From NCBI RefSeq assembly GCF_000504305.1, contig NZ_KI632512.1, positions 3,474,404-3,538,403 of the forward strand: DNA of 64,000 bases, written 5' to 3'. This document shows positions 16,665 through 26,700 of this stretch, one piece after another (the stretch's first letter is position 1; the number at the start of each line of letters is the position of its first letter). Made by a program: the position numbers and the translations under genes. Source of the stretch: Nitratidesulfovibrio termitidis HI1 (GTDB taxonomy: Bacteria > Desulfobacterota > Desulfovibrionia > Desulfovibrionales > Desulfovibrionaceae). A model generated the notes under the pieces. The model was not told the origin of the DNA. It saw nothing but the letters and a program-made list of their open reading frames with translations, and did no database searches.

Positions 16665-17333
16665 GCGAACCTCCTAGGTGCGAGAGAATATCTGATGCTA
16701 TGCACGCATCGGCGCGCGGTGGCAACCCCGTAGCGGCGTGGCGCATCCCTGCCGTCCCCGGAAGGGCGGGTGGAAACGGATGGGGCAACGGAGAAGGGCG
16801 CGGGCAGGACGCCATGGGGCATTGCCAGCGAGACGGGCGAAGACAGCACCCCTGAAAGGGAACGGCATGACAAGGGGACCGATGCATCTGCCGTGATGCT
16901 CTTGACGGATGAAGCGATGCAAGGGTAGGGCAGTGCGCCCGGTGCGAAACGAGAGGGCGGCGCAGGACCGTGGCGCGCAGCGCATGCGAGTGCGCCTGTC
17001 AGTCAGGCGTGTGAGTGCGTTATCCGGCACGTGCACCCGCACGCGCATGCTGCGGAGCGGAGAACATGACCTGCGGCAGGTTTTCCGCCACGAAGCGATG
17101 CCAAAAATGACAATGCGCGGGGTGTCGCCGGAATTTCGCCAAAACATCGGATAGTTGTCGTAACCGGTAGGATTTGACAGCTTTCCGGATTCCGTGGCAT
17201 CAAAAAGTGTTGGTCGATGGTGGCATTCCTGCCCGACGCGCTGCATTGCCGTGCGTGCGCGGGGTGGTCGCCGTTGCGGCAATGTCTTTACAATATTGTC
17301 CACTCATTCCGTCAACATTTCGGAGGATCGAGC
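16665..17333. other. Intergenic region between mscL and livJ
   Basis: About 670 bases between divergent genes. A TTGACA box at 17174-17179 could be a -35 element for livJ, but no good -10 follows at the right spacing. No gene or strong structure was identified. Confidence 0.5.
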
Positions 17334-18452
17334 ATGCGTAAAGGATGGTTCAAAGGCCTTGTTGCGGGTCTTGTCGTGGCCGTTATGGCCTGCCCGGCGT
17401 TTGCTGCGGACACCATCAAGTTCGGCGTGGCCGGCGCCCACAGCGGCGACCTGGCCTCCTACGGGCTGCCCACCGTCAACGCCGCCAAGCTGGTGGCCAA
17501 GATGATCAACGCCAAGGGCGGCGTGCTCGGCAAGCAGGTGGAAGTCATTCCCCAGGATGACCAGTGCAAGCCCGAACTGGCCACCAACGCGGCCACCAAG
17601 CTGGTGTCCGACGGCGCCAACGTGGTGCTCGGCCACATCTGCTCCGGCGCCACCAAGGCCGCGCTTCCCATCTACAAGGAAGCCAACATCGTGCTGATGT
17701 CGCCCTCGGCCACCAACCCGGCCCTGACCCAGAGCGGCGACTACCCCAACTTCTTCCGCACCATCGCCTCTGACGATCAGCAGGCCAAGCTGGGCGTGGA
17801 CTTCACCATCGACAAGCTGGGCAAGAAGAAGATCGCCGTGCTGCACGACAAGGGCGACTACGGCAAGGGCTACGCCGAATACGCCAAGCAGTTCATCGAA
17901 CAGGGCGGCAAGGGCACCGTGGTGCTCTTCGAAGGCGTGACCCCCGGCGCCGTGGACTACTCCGCCGTTGTGCAGAAGATCCGCAACTCCGGCGCCGAAG
18001 CCGTGATGTTCGGCGGCTACCATCCCGAAGCCTCGAAGATCGTGCAGCAGATGCGCAAGAAGCGCATGGACCTGCCCTTCGTGTCCGACGACGGCGTGAA
18101 GGACGACACCTTCATCAAGGTTGCCGGCAAGGACGCCGAAGGAGTGTACGCCTCCAGCTCGCGCGACGTGAGCTCGCTGCCCCTGTACAAGGAAGCCATC
18201 GAAGCCCACGTGAAGGAATTCGGCACCGAACCCGGCGCGTTCTACAAGGAAGCCTACGCCGCGTCGCTGGCCCTGCTGAACGCCATCGAAAAGGCCGGTT
18301 CCACCGATTCCGCCAAGATCATGAACGCCCTGCGCACCGAATTTGTTGAAACTTCGGTGGGCAAGATCAAGTTCGACAAGCGCGGCGATGCCGAAGGCGT
18401 CGGCTTCTCCATGTACCAGGTGAAGAACGGCAAGTACGTGGAACTCAAGTAG
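17334..18452 (+). CDS. livJ: Branched-chain amino-acid-type ABC transporter binding protein (LivJ family)
   Basis: A 372-residue periplasmic binding protein. Residues 1-25 are a Sec signal peptide ending AFA. The mature protein has the Peripla_BP_6 hallmarks: an initial strand TIKFGVAGAHSGDLASYG, a ligand-contact region GHICSGATKAALPIY near residue 100, and SPSATNPALT near residue 123. It captures Leu/Ile/Val or related amino acids and delivers them to LivHM. A GGAGG ribosome-binding site precedes the ATG at 17334. A hairpin just after the gene would favour excess binding protein over the membrane components, as is usual. The true ligand cannot be told from sequence. Confidence 0.9.
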   Translation: MRKGWFKGLVAGLVVAVMACPAFAADTIKFGVAGAHSGDLASYGLPTVNAAKLVAKMINAKGGVLGKQVEVIPQDDQCKPELATNAATKLVSDGANVVLGHICSGATKAALPIYKEANIVLMSPSATNPALTQSGDYPNFFRTIASDDQQAKLGVDFTIDKLGKKKIAVLHDKGDYGKGYAEYAKQFIEQGGKGTVVLFEGVTPGAVDYSAVVQKIRNSGAEAVMFGGYHPEASKIVQQMRKKRMDLPFVSDDGVKDDTFIKVAGKDAEGVYASSSRDVSSLPLYKEAIEAHVKEFGTEPGAFYKEAYAASLALLNAIEKAGSTDSAKIMNALRTEFVETSVGKIKFDKRGDAEGVGFSMYQVKNGKYVELK

Positions 18453-18478
18453 TTCGACGGAAAGCATCGCATACGACA

Positions 18479-18505
18479 GGGGGGCGGGCCACAGGCCCGT
18501 CCCCC
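18479..18505 (+). terminator. Hairpin between livJ and livH (partial terminator)
   Basis: GGGGGGCGGGCC and GGCCCGTCCCCC pair across ACA, followed by GAGTTTT. Its position right after livJ suggests attenuation or 3'-end protection that sets the binding protein to permease ratio. Confidence 0.7.
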
Positions 18506-18554
18506 GAGTTTTGACAAGGTGCGGCCAGGGCCGCGCATGTACGGGAAGGCACTA

Positions 18555-19463
18555 ATGGATTGGCAGTATTTCTGGGAACTCTTCTTCGGCGGGCTGACGC
18601 GCGGCTCCATCTATGCGCTCATCGCGCTCGGCTACACCATGGTGTACGGCATCATCGAGCTGATCAACTTCGCCCACGGCGAAGTGTACATGCTGGGCGC
18701 GTTCACGGCGCTGATAGTGGCCGGGGTGCTTGGCATCTACGGCTTTCCCGCCGTGGCCATCCTGATCATCGCCGCCGTCGTGGCCGTCATCTACTGTGCG
18801 GCCTACGGCGTGACGCTCGAAAAGATCGCCTACAAGCCCTTGCGCGACGCGCCGCGCCTCTCACCGCTCATCTCGGCCATCGGGATGTCCATCTTTCTCC
18901 AGAACTACGTCATTCTGGCCCAGACCTCGGACTTCATGCCGTTTCCCAACCTGGTGCCGCAGCCCGAATTTCTTGAACCCATCGCGCACATCATGGGCGC
19001 CAGCGAAGTGCTGATCATCGTCACCTCCGCCGTGTCCATGGCCGCGCTGACGCTGTTCATCAAGTACACCCGCATGGGCAAGGCCATGCGCGCCACGGCC
19101 CAGAACCGCAAGATGGCCATGCTGCTCGGCATCGACGCCGACAAGGTGATCTCGCTCACCTTCGTCATCGGCTCGTCGCTGGCCGCCGTGGGCGGTGTGC
19201 TCATCGCCTCGCACGTGGGCCAGGTGAACTTCGCCATCGGCTTCATCGCGGGCATCAAGGCGTTCACCGCCGCCGTGCTGGGCGGCATCGGCTCCATTCC
19301 CGGCGCCATGCTGGGCGGCCTTGTGCTTGGCTGGTGCGAAAGCTTCGCCACCGGGTACATTTCGAGCGACTACGAGGATGCGCTGGCCTTTGCGTTGCTT
19401 GTGCTCATCCTCATCTTCCGGCCTTCGGGCATTCTGGGCAAGGCCAAGACGCAGAAAGTCTAG
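18555..19463 (+). CDS. livH: Branched-chain amino-acid-type ABC transporter permease LivH
   Basis: A 302-residue permease with about eight membrane helices. The family block GYTMVYGIIELINFAHGE lies near residue 28, and the conserved GGIGSIPGAMLGG ATPase-contact loop near residue 250. It follows livJ in the same direction. The start at 18555 places the first helix at residue 10 as expected. It forms the membrane channel with LivM, whose gene follows after a 310-base gap filled by a fold-back repeat. Confidence 0.92.
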   Translation: MDWQYFWELFFGGLTRGSIYALIALGYTMVYGIIELINFAHGEVYMLGAFTALIVAGVLGIYGFPAVAILIIAAVVAVIYCAAYGVTLEKIAYKPLRDAPRLSPLISAIGMSIFLQNYVILAQTSDFMPFPNLVPQPEFLEPIAHIMGASEVLIIVTSAVSMAALTLFIKYTRMGKAMRATAQNRKMAMLLGIDADKVISLTFVIGSSLAAVGGVLIASHVGQVNFAIGFIAGIKAFTAAVLGGIGSIPGAMLGGLVLGWCESFATGYISSDYEDALAFALLVLILIFRPSGILGKAKTQKV

Positions 19464-19473
19464 GCGGGGACGA

Positions 19474-19604
19474 TTTCCAAATGGTCCTTTCGCCCGTTGG
19501 CTGTGTCAAACTTCGCCTGCCATGTCGGTCGAATACGATAAGAGTATACTCCCTCATGACAGGCTCGTTTTCCTTGCCAACGAACGAAAGTCCTGATTTG
19601 GAAA
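19474..19604. repeat. Fold-back intergenic element, copy B (livH-livM)
   Basis: Nested arms: TTTCCAAAT 19474-19482 with ATTTGGAAA 19596-19604; GTTGGC near 19496 with GCCAAC near 19576; GCCTGCCAT 19515-19523 with ATGACAGGC 19556-19564 (one mismatch); ATAC 19533-19536 with GTAT 19544-19547 around a gataaga loop. The outermost GGCGG (from 19463) also pairs with CCGCC after 19604. Confidence 0.9.
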
Positions 19605-19773
19605 CCGCCCCTGGCCGGTAGCCTCCCAACTCCCGGTCGCGTATCGGGGGGGAGGTCCGCAGACCTGGCACGGTAACCCCCAAGTTTGCCGATATTCCAC
19701 GGGCGCGGCAACGACCGCCCCGCCGGGTGCCGGAACACGCAGGACACAACGACGCATTCCGAGGAAAGTCTTC

Positions 19774-21021
19774 ATGCAAGGTCTCAAGAAATCCATACTG
19801 GTCAGCCTGTGGTTCATGTTCCTGACCTTTCCGCTCATGGTCATCAGGATCGACAGCCTGAAAGGAACCATCGACTGGCGCTGGGAGAACATGCTGGGCA
19901 TGGGCGTGGGCACGTTCGTGCTGTCCTTTGTGTGGCGGTTCATGCTGGCCCGCAAGGAAGCCGGGCGCGCCGCCACCGCTGGCGGCGCCATGTCCACGCG
20001 CGGGGCGTGGTTCGAACGCCTGCGTAGCGACCCCAAGGCCGCCGTGCCCGCCCTGGCCGTGTTGCTGGCCGCGTTTCTGGTGCTGCCATGGGTGGTTTCC
20101 ACCTACCAGACCAACATCATGATTTCCGCGTTGCTCTACGTGATGCTGGGCCTTGGCCTGAACATCGTGGTGGGGCTTTCGGGCCAGCTGGTGCTGGGCT
20201 ACGTGGCCTTCTACGCCGTGGGCGCCTACTCCTATGCCATCCTGAACAGCAACTTCGGCCTCGGTTTCTGGGCGGTGCTGCCCATCGGCGGGGCCATGGC
20301 CGCGTTGTTCGGCATCCTGCTGGGCTTTCCGGTGCTGCGCCTGCGCGGTGACTACCTGGCCATCGTCACCCTGGGCTTTGGCGAAATCATCCGCCTGGTG
20401 CTGGAAAACTGGAGCAGCTTCTCGCAGGGGCCCAGCGGCATCGCCAACATCGAGCGGCCCGGCCTGTTCGGCATGCAGCTTTCGGTCAGCGACGCCACCA
20501 CCTATATCTACTACCTCATTCTGGCGGCGGTCATCGTCACCATCCTTGCGGTGACGCGCCTGAAGAATTCGCGCATCGGCCGCGCGTGGCAGGCCCTGCG
20601 CGAGGATGAAATCGCCTGTCAGGCCATGGGCATCGACATCACCACCACCAAGCTCACCGCATTCGCTCTGGGCGCGTGCTGGGCGGGTTTTGCCGGGGTC
20701 ATCTTTGCGGCCAAGACCACCTTCATCAACCCGGCCAGCTTCACCTTCCTGGAATCGGCCATGGTGCTTGCCATGGTGGTGCTGGGGGGCATGGGCTCGG
20801 TCATCGGGGTCTCGGTGGGCGCGCTGGTGCTCATCCTGCTGCCCGAATACCTGCGCGCGTTCTCCGAGTACCGCATGCTCATCTTCGGCGCGACCATGGT
20901 GCTGATGATGGTCTTCCGCCCGCAGGGCCTCGTTTCGCCGGGGCGCACCAAGTACAACGTGCCCGACGCCGAAGGCGCCGGTGCTGACGCGGCGCGCCCC
21001 GCCGCCGGAGGCAACGCCTGA
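19774..21021 (+). CDS. livM: Branched-chain amino-acid-type ABC transporter permease LivM
   Basis: A 415-residue permease. Two extra N-terminal hydrophobic segments (about residues 7-24 and 42-57) precede the conserved LivM domain, as in other long LivM forms. The block [17 protein letters not shown] near residue 130 and the late [13 protein letters not shown] loop near residue 335 mark the family. The stop overlaps the livG start by one base (TGATG), so translation is coupled. Unlike the later genes of the operon, it is separated from livH by 310 bases. Confidence 0.92.
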   Translation: MQGLKKSILVSLWFMFLTFPLMVIRIDSLKGTIDWRWENMLGMGVGTFVLSFVWRFMLARKEAGRAATAGGAMSTRGAWFERLRSDPKAAVPALAVLLAAFLVLPWVVSTYQTNIMISALLYVMLGLGLNIVVGLSGQLVLGYVAFYAVGAYSYAILNSNFGLGFWAVLPIGGAMAALFGILLGFPVLRLRGDYLAIVTLGFGEIIRLVLENWSSFSQGPSGIANIERPGLFGMQLSVSDATTYIYYLILAAVIVTILAVTRLKNSRIGRAWQALREDEIACQAMGIDITTTKLTAFALGACWAGFAGVIFAAKTTFINPASFTFLESAMVLAMVVLGGMGSVIGVSVGALVLILLPEYLRAFSEYRMLIFGATMVLMMVFRPQGLVSPGRTKYNVPDAEGAGADAARPAAGGNA

Positions 21022-21833
21022 TGTCCGCAACCACCGCCAATGCGGCTGCCGCCGTACTCGACGTCCGTTCCGTTTCCATGAATTTCGGGGGCCTGCGCGC
21101 CCTGAACGAAGTTGACCTGCAAGTGCGCCAGGGCGAGATAGTGGCGCTCATCGGCCCCAACGGGGCGGGCAAGACCACGTTCTTCAACTGCATCACCGGC
21201 ATCTACGTGCCCACCGAAGGCACCGTGCACGTGACCCCGCGCGATGGCCGCACCGTTACCGTCAACGGTCTGAAGGCCAGCCAGGTCACCGCGCTGGGCA
21301 TGTCGCGCACCTTCCAGAACATCCGGCTGTTCCCCACCATGAGCGTGCTGGAAAACGTGATGATCGGCCGCCACTGCCGTACCCGGGCGGGCATTCTGGG
21401 CGCGCTGCTGCGCGACCCCAAGACCCGCGCCGAGGAACAGCGCATCGTGGAAGAGAGCTACGCGCTGCTGCAAAGCGTGAACCTGCACCAGCACTACAAG
21501 GACGAGGCGCGCAACCTGCCCTACGGCGCCCAGCGCAGGCTGGAGATTGCCCGCGCGCTGGCCACGGAACCCTTCCTGCTCTGCCTCGACGAACCCGCCG
21601 CCGGCATGAACCCGCAGGAAACCCACGAACTCAAGGAACTCGTCATCGAGATCCGCGAGCGCCACAAGCTTTCCGTGCTGCTCATCGAGCACGACATGAG
21701 CATGGTCATGTCGCTGTCGGACCGTATCTACGTCATGGAGTACGGTTCGAAGATCGCCGAGGGCACCCCCGAGGAAGTGAGCAAGAATCCCAGGGTCATC
21801 AAGGCCTACCTGGGCGAGGAATCCCATGCTTGA
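21021..21833 (+). CDS. livG: Branched-chain amino-acid-type ABC transporter ATPase LivG
   Basis: A 270-residue ATPase. Walker [10 protein letters not shown] is near residue 41, the signature region reads [15 protein letters not shown] near residue 168 (a normal LivG variant of LSGGQ), Walker B is [11 protein letters not shown], and the switch histidine is in [11 protein letters not shown]. It couples ATP hydrolysis to LivHM transport as a heterodimer with LivF, whose start codon lies inside the end of this gene. Confidence 0.94.
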   Translation: MSATTANAAAAVLDVRSVSMNFGGLRALNEVDLQVRQGEIVALIGPNGAGKTTFFNCITGIYVPTEGTVHVTPRDGRTVTVNGLKASQVTALGMSRTFQNIRLFPTMSVLENVMIGRHCRTRAGILGALLRDPKTRAEEQRIVEESYALLQSVNLHQHYKDEARNLPYGAQRRLEIARALATEPFLLCLDEPAAGMNPQETHELKELVIEIRERHKLSVLLIEHDMSMVMSLSDRIYVMEYGSKIAEGTPEEVSKNPRVIKAYLGEESHA

Positions 21834-22530
21834 GCTGCGTAACGTCAATGCCTTCTATGGCAACATCCAGGCCCTGCGCGACATCAACCTGACCATCGGT
21901 CAGGGCGAGATCGTCACTCTTATCGGCGCCAACGGCGCGGGCAAGACCACCACGCTGATGACCGTGTGCGGCGCGGTGCCCCCGCGCACCGGCGAGGTGC
22001 TGTTCGAGGGCAAGCCCATCCACACCATGAAGCCCAACGAGATCGTGCGTCTGGGCATCAGCCAGGTGCCGGAAGGGCGGCTGATCTTTCCCGACCTGAC
22101 GGTGCAGGAAAACCTGGACCTTGGCGCGTTCCTGCGCAACGACAAGGACGGCATCGCCCGCGATCTGGACTACATCTTCGGCCTGTTCCCCATCCTCGCG
22201 CAGCGCCGCAAGCAGGCGGGGGGCACCCTTTCCGGCGGCGAACAGCAGATGCTGGCCATTTCGCGCGCCATCATGGGCAGGCCGCGCCTGCTGCTGCTGG
22301 ACGAACCCTCGCTGGGCCTTGCGCCCATCATCATCCAGCAGATCTTCGACATCATTCGCAAGATCAACGCCGACGGCACCACGGTGTTCCTGGTGGAGCA
22401 GAATGCCAACCAGGCCCTGAAGATCGCCCACCGTGCGTACGTCATGGAAACCGGGCGCATCACCCTGGAAGACACCGCCGCCAACCTGCTGGTGAACGAA
22501 GACGTGAAAAAGGCCTACCTCGGCATGTAG
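21826..22530 (+). CDS. livF: Branched-chain amino-acid-type ABC transporter ATPase LivF
   Basis: A 234-residue ATPase with Walker A GANGAGKTT, signature LSGGEQQMLAISRAI and Walker B LLLDEPSLGLAP, the normal LivF forms. It overlaps livG by eight bases and ends the operon; a T-tailed hairpin follows. Partner of LivG. Confidence 0.94.
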   Translation: MLELRNVNAFYGNIQALRDINLTIGQGEIVTLIGANGAGKTTTLMTVCGAVPPRTGEVLFEGKPIHTMKPNEIVRLGISQVPEGRLIFPDLTVQENLDLGAFLRNDKDGIARDLDYIFGLFPILAQRRKQAGGTLSGGEQQMLAISRAIMGRPRLLLLDEPSLGLAPIIIQQIFDIIRKINADGTTVFLVEQNANQALKIAHRAYVMETGRITLEDTAANLLVNEDVKKAYLGM

Positions 22531-22586
22531 CCGGGGCGGCTGACCATGTGGCCCCGTACGCGGGGCGTGCACATTGCCTGGCGTGG

Positions 22587-22623
22587 GCGGTCCTTTCCGA
22601 AAGGGGAGGGCCGCTCTTTTTTG
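22587..22623 (+). terminator. Rho-independent terminator of the livJHMGF operon
   Basis: GCGGTCCTTTCC and GGGGAGGGCCGC pair over a GAAA loop and are followed by a run of six T. It lies about 60 bases after the livF stop. Confidence 0.85.
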
Positions 22624-22751
22624 TCGGCGGGGTGGAGAAGCGGGCAGGTGCGACCAGATGCAGGCGGGTGCGTGTAGGTACAGTCAGAGTCAGGCCGTTG
22701 CGCCGGAATGTGGCAGGTCGCCTGGATGCCACCGGGCGCGGAATGTGAACA

Positions 22752-22795
22752 GGGGCCGCCGTCCCTCCTCCGCGCGGAATGGGACGGACGGCCCC
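22752..22795 (-). terminator. Hairpin downstream of the nifV unit
   Basis: GGGGCCGCCGTCCC (22752-22765) pairs with GGGACGGACGGCCCC (22781-22795), with one bulged base. It lies downstream of the minus-strand nifV and small ORF; there is no T-run. Confidence 0.55.
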
Positions 22796-22877
22796 CGTAT
22801 CAGAGCCCGTTGTTCGCGGGGCCGCCACTCCGCAGACGCGCTCCTGGTGGACGCGTACGCGGGGTGTTCGGTCGCGG

Positions 22878-22967
22878 TCAGGCGGGCAGCGGGCCGAGGA
22901 GAAGCGCCGACAGCATGGCGCAGGCCATGGCTATGGCGACAGAGGTACAGAACAGGCGCATGGTCAT
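22878..22967 (-). CDS. 29-residue hydrophobic peptide coupled to nifV
   Basis: A very short reading frame whose ATG overlaps the nifV stop codon as ATGA (22964-22967) and has a GGGAGG ribosome-binding site directly upstream, inside nifV. The predicted peptide starts MTMRLFC and is otherwise a single hydrophobic stretch (residues 8-27) ending GPLPA, compatible with one membrane helix or a signal sequence. Overlap geometry of this kind usually signals translational coupling, but a chance reading frame of 29 codons cannot be excluded. No family is recognised. Confidence 0.4.
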   Translation of the reverse strand: MTMRLFCTSVAIAMACAMLSALLLGPLPA

Positions 22968-24232
22968 GCCTCCCGTGTACGTGCCGGACCGCGCTGGCCT
23001 TGATTGGCGCGGCGCGGTTGCCGGTTGTTGTCGGTGGTTGAAGTAATGGTCGGCCCGGATTGCGGGGCGTGGGCCTGCGTGCTTCGGGCATCAGGCTGTT
23101 GCGCCAGTTCGGCGAGTTCCGTGAGCTCCGCCGTGGTCAGCGGACGGCGCAGGGTGGCGGAAAGTTCTCGCACCGCCTCGACGATGGCGGGCAGTTCGTC
23201 CGGGGGGGGCAGGATGGAAAGTTCGGACAGGGCGGCGGCCACGGCGGCCACGCCGCTCTTGCGGCCCACGCCCATGCGGCGATTGCCGCCCACGAGTTCC
23301 GGCGGGAAGGGTTCGAACAGGCCCGGGTCGCGCCGCACGCCGTGGGCGTGCAGGCCGCTTTCCACGGCAAAGATGTCGCGTCCGGCCACGGGCCAGTGAC
23401 GCGGTACGGACAGCGAGGCGGCCTGGGCCACGTGGGCGCACAACCCGCGCAGGGGCGCAAGGTCGAACGACGCCCGGCCACGCACCACCAGAGCGGCGGC
23501 CAGTTCTTCCAATCGGGCCACTCCGGCCCGCTCGCCAAGACCCAGTACGGAAACGTCGGCGCAGTCCGCGCCGCATTCCAGCGCGGTGAGGGCGTTGGCC
23601 GTGGCCATGCCGCAATCGTTGTGGAAATGGGTGCCGATGGAGACCCGGCGCGCACGGGGGGCCGAGCCGTCCAGCCGGGCGTTTTCCAGTTCCGTGCGCA
23701 GCGCGCGCACCATGTCCGCCACCTCCAGCGGGGTGTACAGACCAACGGTGTCGCTCAGGCGTACCCGGTGCGCGCCGTGCGCGGCGGCGTGGCGCGCCAC
23801 GGCGACCACGAAGGCACGTTCCGCGCGCGAGGCGTCCTCCATGCCCACGGTCACGTGTTCGATGCCCAGCATGCGCGCTTCGGCCAGGGTGGTGGCCAGC
23901 AGGTCGAGCAGGGCGGGCCTGCCCAGGCCCAGCCGCCGGGCAAGGTGCGCATCGGATACGGGCACCCCCACGCAGACCCGCCGCGCCCCGCAGGCCACGG
24001 CGGCGCGCAGGTCCTCGGGGCGGCAGCGGCACCACGCGGCGGCTGCCAGGCCAGGGGCCACGCGCGCCGCAAGTGCCAGCATGTCCGCAAGGTCGTCACG
24101 CCCGGCCCAGCCCACCTCGGCTTCCGGTACGCCCACGGCGGCAAGGCCGCGCAGGACGCGCTCGCGGTCGGCAACGGACAGGTAGGTGCCGAAGGACTGT
24201 TCCCCTTCGCGCAGGGTGGTGTCGAGCAGCAT
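22964..24232 (-). CDS. nifV: Homocitrate synthase NifV
   Basis: A 422-residue DRE-TIM metallolyase. The catalytic N-terminal signature DTTLREGEQ is at residues 4-12, the metal-binding HFHND motif near residue 206, and the family block VESGLHAHGV near residue 295. It condenses acetyl-CoA and 2-oxoglutarate to homocitrate, the organic ligand of the iron-molybdenum cofactor. The nif setting favours NifV over leucine or lysine pathway paralogues. It is divergent from nifH across a 640-base region. The last 50 residues form a low-complexity Q/T/P/R-rich tail not typical of NifV. A CGGAGG site precedes the ATG at 24232. Confidence 0.9.
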   Translation of the reverse strand: MLLDTTLREGEQSFGTYLSVADRERVLRGLAAVGVPEAEVGWAGRDDLADMLALAARVAPGLAAAAWCRCRPEDLRAAVACGARRVCVGVPVSDAHLARRLGLGRPALLDLLATTLAEARMLGIEHVTVGMEDASRAERAFVVAVARHAAAHGAHRVRLSDTVGLYTPLEVADMVRALRTELENARLDGSAPRARRVSIGTHFHNDCGMATANALTALECGADCADVSVLGLGERAGVARLEELAAALVVRGRASFDLAPLRGLCAHVAQAASLSVPRHWPVAGRDIFAVESGLHAHGVRRDPGLFEPFPPELVGGNRRMGVGRKSGVAAVAAALSELSILPPPDELPAIVEAVRELSATLRRPLTTAELTELAELAQQPDARSTQAHAPQSGPTITSTTDNNRQPRRANQGQRGPARTREA

Positions 24233-24648
24233 GGGGCCTCCGAAAAGAATGGCGGAGCCGTCCCGACCCCACAGGAACAGGTGCGGGTGTTGGCGGGGAA
24301 AGAGGTCGGGACGGACCTCCGCGTGAACCGGATGCCCTACCCCTGCATCGTCAATGCCAAACCCCCATCAGATGGAAAGGCGGTGCGGGGTGCGTCCGGC
24401 TCACATCCGGCTCACATCCGGCTCGTGCCGCCCCTGCATGCCTGCCCGGCGTAACCCGCTGGCGGGTCGCGTTTCATTGCATCCCCTAGTGCCCCTGCGC
24501 TTCGGTGCGGCTGACACGGTGCCGCCATCCTTCGTGCCGGTGCTGCTGGCCTTGGCGTACACGCGCGTCGCAAATCCTGCCGTTTTGCCGCATCGCTCCC
24601 TCTGTCTTCCTTTTCAGGCCCTGTTCCGATCATGTCGGGCACAACGCA

Positions 24649-24666
24649 TTTGTCGCATACGACAAA
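24649..24666. promoter_or_regulatory. Palindrome TTTGTCG-CATA-CGACAAA upstream of nifH
   Basis: Perfect seven-base arms with a four-base spacer, about 100 bases upstream of the sigma54 -24 element, the usual place for an activator site. It contains TGT-N8-ACA, close to but not the NifA consensus, and also has the shape of CRP/FNR-family operators. The cognate protein is unknown. Confidence 0.55.
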
Positions 24667-24740
24667 ATAGTCGGTGCATACGTGTAGCGTCCGACGTGCG
24701 TCATGAACTCGTGGCGCGCGAATAACGTATGCCATTTTAA

Positions 24741-25703
<963 letters not shown>

Positions 25704-25747
25704 ACGAACCATTTCCACCACCACCCACAATCTGAAGGAGAACGGCG

Positions 25748-26098
25748 ATGATGATCATGGTTCGTGCCATCGTGAGACCCGAAAAATCCGACGACGTACT
25801 GGCTGCCCTCATGGCCGCAGGCTTTCCGGCCGTGACCAAGATGTCCGTGGCCGGGCGCGGCAAGCAGCGCGGCATCAAGATCGGCGAAATCACCTACGAC
25901 GAAATTCCCAAGACCCTGCTGATCAGCGTGGTGAAGGCCAGCGAAAAGCAGTTCGTCATCGACACCATCATGGAAGCGGCCCGCACCGGCGCCAAGGGCG
26001 CCTTCGGCGACGGCAAGATCTTCGTCACCTCGGTTGAAGAGGTCTACACCATCAGCTCCGGCGTGAAGGAACCCGACATCGAGGAGGCCGCGGCATGA
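25748..26098 (+). CDS. nifI1: PII-like nitrogenase regulator NifI1
   Basis: A 116-residue PII-family protein with the usual strand pattern, a T-loop region near residues 35-53 (GRGKQRGIKIGEITYDEIPK) and the C-terminal GDGKIFVT signature. Lying between nifH and nifD, it is the NifI1 (GlnB1) type known in archaea and anaerobic bacteria, which inhibits dinitrogenase with NifI2 when nitrogen is plentiful and is relieved by 2-oxoglutarate. Its stop overlaps the nifI2 start as ATGA. Confidence 0.94.
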   Translation: MMIMVRAIVRPEKSDDVLAALMAAGFPAVTKMSVAGRGKQRGIKIGEITYDEIPKTLLISVVKASEKQFVIDTIMEAARTGAKGAFGDGKIFVTSVEEVYTISSGVKEPDIEEAAA

Positions 26099-26469
26099 AG
26101 GAGATCATGGCCGTTGTGCGCCTGAACAAGATGAACCAGACCAAGAAGGCGCTGACCGAAGCGGGCGTGAACGGTTTCTACGCTCACGAGGCCTTCGGTC
26201 GGGGCAAGGGGCTGGTCAGCAGCGACCTGCTGGAAGGCGCCAAGGAAGGGTTCGAAGAGGCCGTGGAACTGCTCGGTGAAAAGGGCAGACTGTATTCCAA
26301 GCGCGTGGTCACCGTGGTGGTGCCCAACGACCAGGTCAGCGACGTGGTCGAGGCCATCATCAAGGTGAACCAGACGGGCAAGCCCGGCGACGGCAAGATC
26401 TTCGTCACCGCCGTTCCGGAAGCCCACCGTGTGAGAACCGCCGAGCATGGCGACAAAGCCATCCTGTAG
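26095..26469 (+). CDS. nifI2: PII-like nitrogenase regulator NifI2
   Basis: A 124-residue PII-family protein, partner of NifI1. The T-loop region spans about residues 36-60, longer than in NifI1, as is typical for NifI2, and the GDGKIFVT signature is near residue 98. It probably forms a complex with NifI1 that blocks NifDK. Four-base overlap with nifI1; a fold-back element of more than 200 bases then separates it from nifD. Confidence 0.94.
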   Translation: MKEIMAVVRLNKMNQTKKALTEAGVNGFYAHEAFGRGKGLVSSDLLEGAKEGFEEAVELLGEKGRLYSKRVVTVVVPNDQVSDVVEAIIKVNQTGKPGDGKIFVTAVPEAHRVRTAEHGDKAIL

Positions 26470-26677
26470 GCGCGTTGCAAGGGTTCTTTTGCCCGCTGAC
26501 GGACTGACCCGAAGGGCGCGAAGCGTGGCCGTTAGGCGAGCGTGCGAGCCTTACGGACATCAAGAGCGAAGCGTCAAACTTCGGCCGCCGACTCGGTCAA
26601 ATACAAGAAGAGTATGTTCCCTCGCGGCCGCCTCGTTTTCCTGGCCAGCGAACAAAACTACACCTTGCAACCACGCC
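26469..26677. repeat. Fold-back intergenic element, copy E, with nested module (nifI2-nifD)
   Basis: Arms: GTTGCAAGG 26474-26482 with CCTTGCAAC 26663-26671 (outer GGCG also pairs with the GCC at 26675); CGCTG near 26494 with CAGCG near 26646; CGGCCGC 26582-26588 with GCGGCCG 26624-26630; ATAC 26601-26604 with GTAT 26612-26615 around aagaaga. A second palindromic module (26503-26575) is inserted in the left side. It starts one base before the end of the nifI2 stop codon. Confidence 0.9.
26529..26556 (+). repeat. Nested palindromic module S1
   Basis: CCGTTAGGC (26529-26537) pairs with GCCTTACGG (26548-26556) apart from a central T-T. It is followed by a conserved tail ending GCGAAGCG. Related copies occur at 31654, 41189, 45117 and 45217. 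Confidence 0.85.
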
Positions 26678-26700
26678 TACTGCTAGCAACGAGGTACATC

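Noticed and set aside
17174-17202. Sigma70 promoter of livJ from the TTGACA box
   Set aside because: No acceptable -10 element at 16-18 bases spacing.
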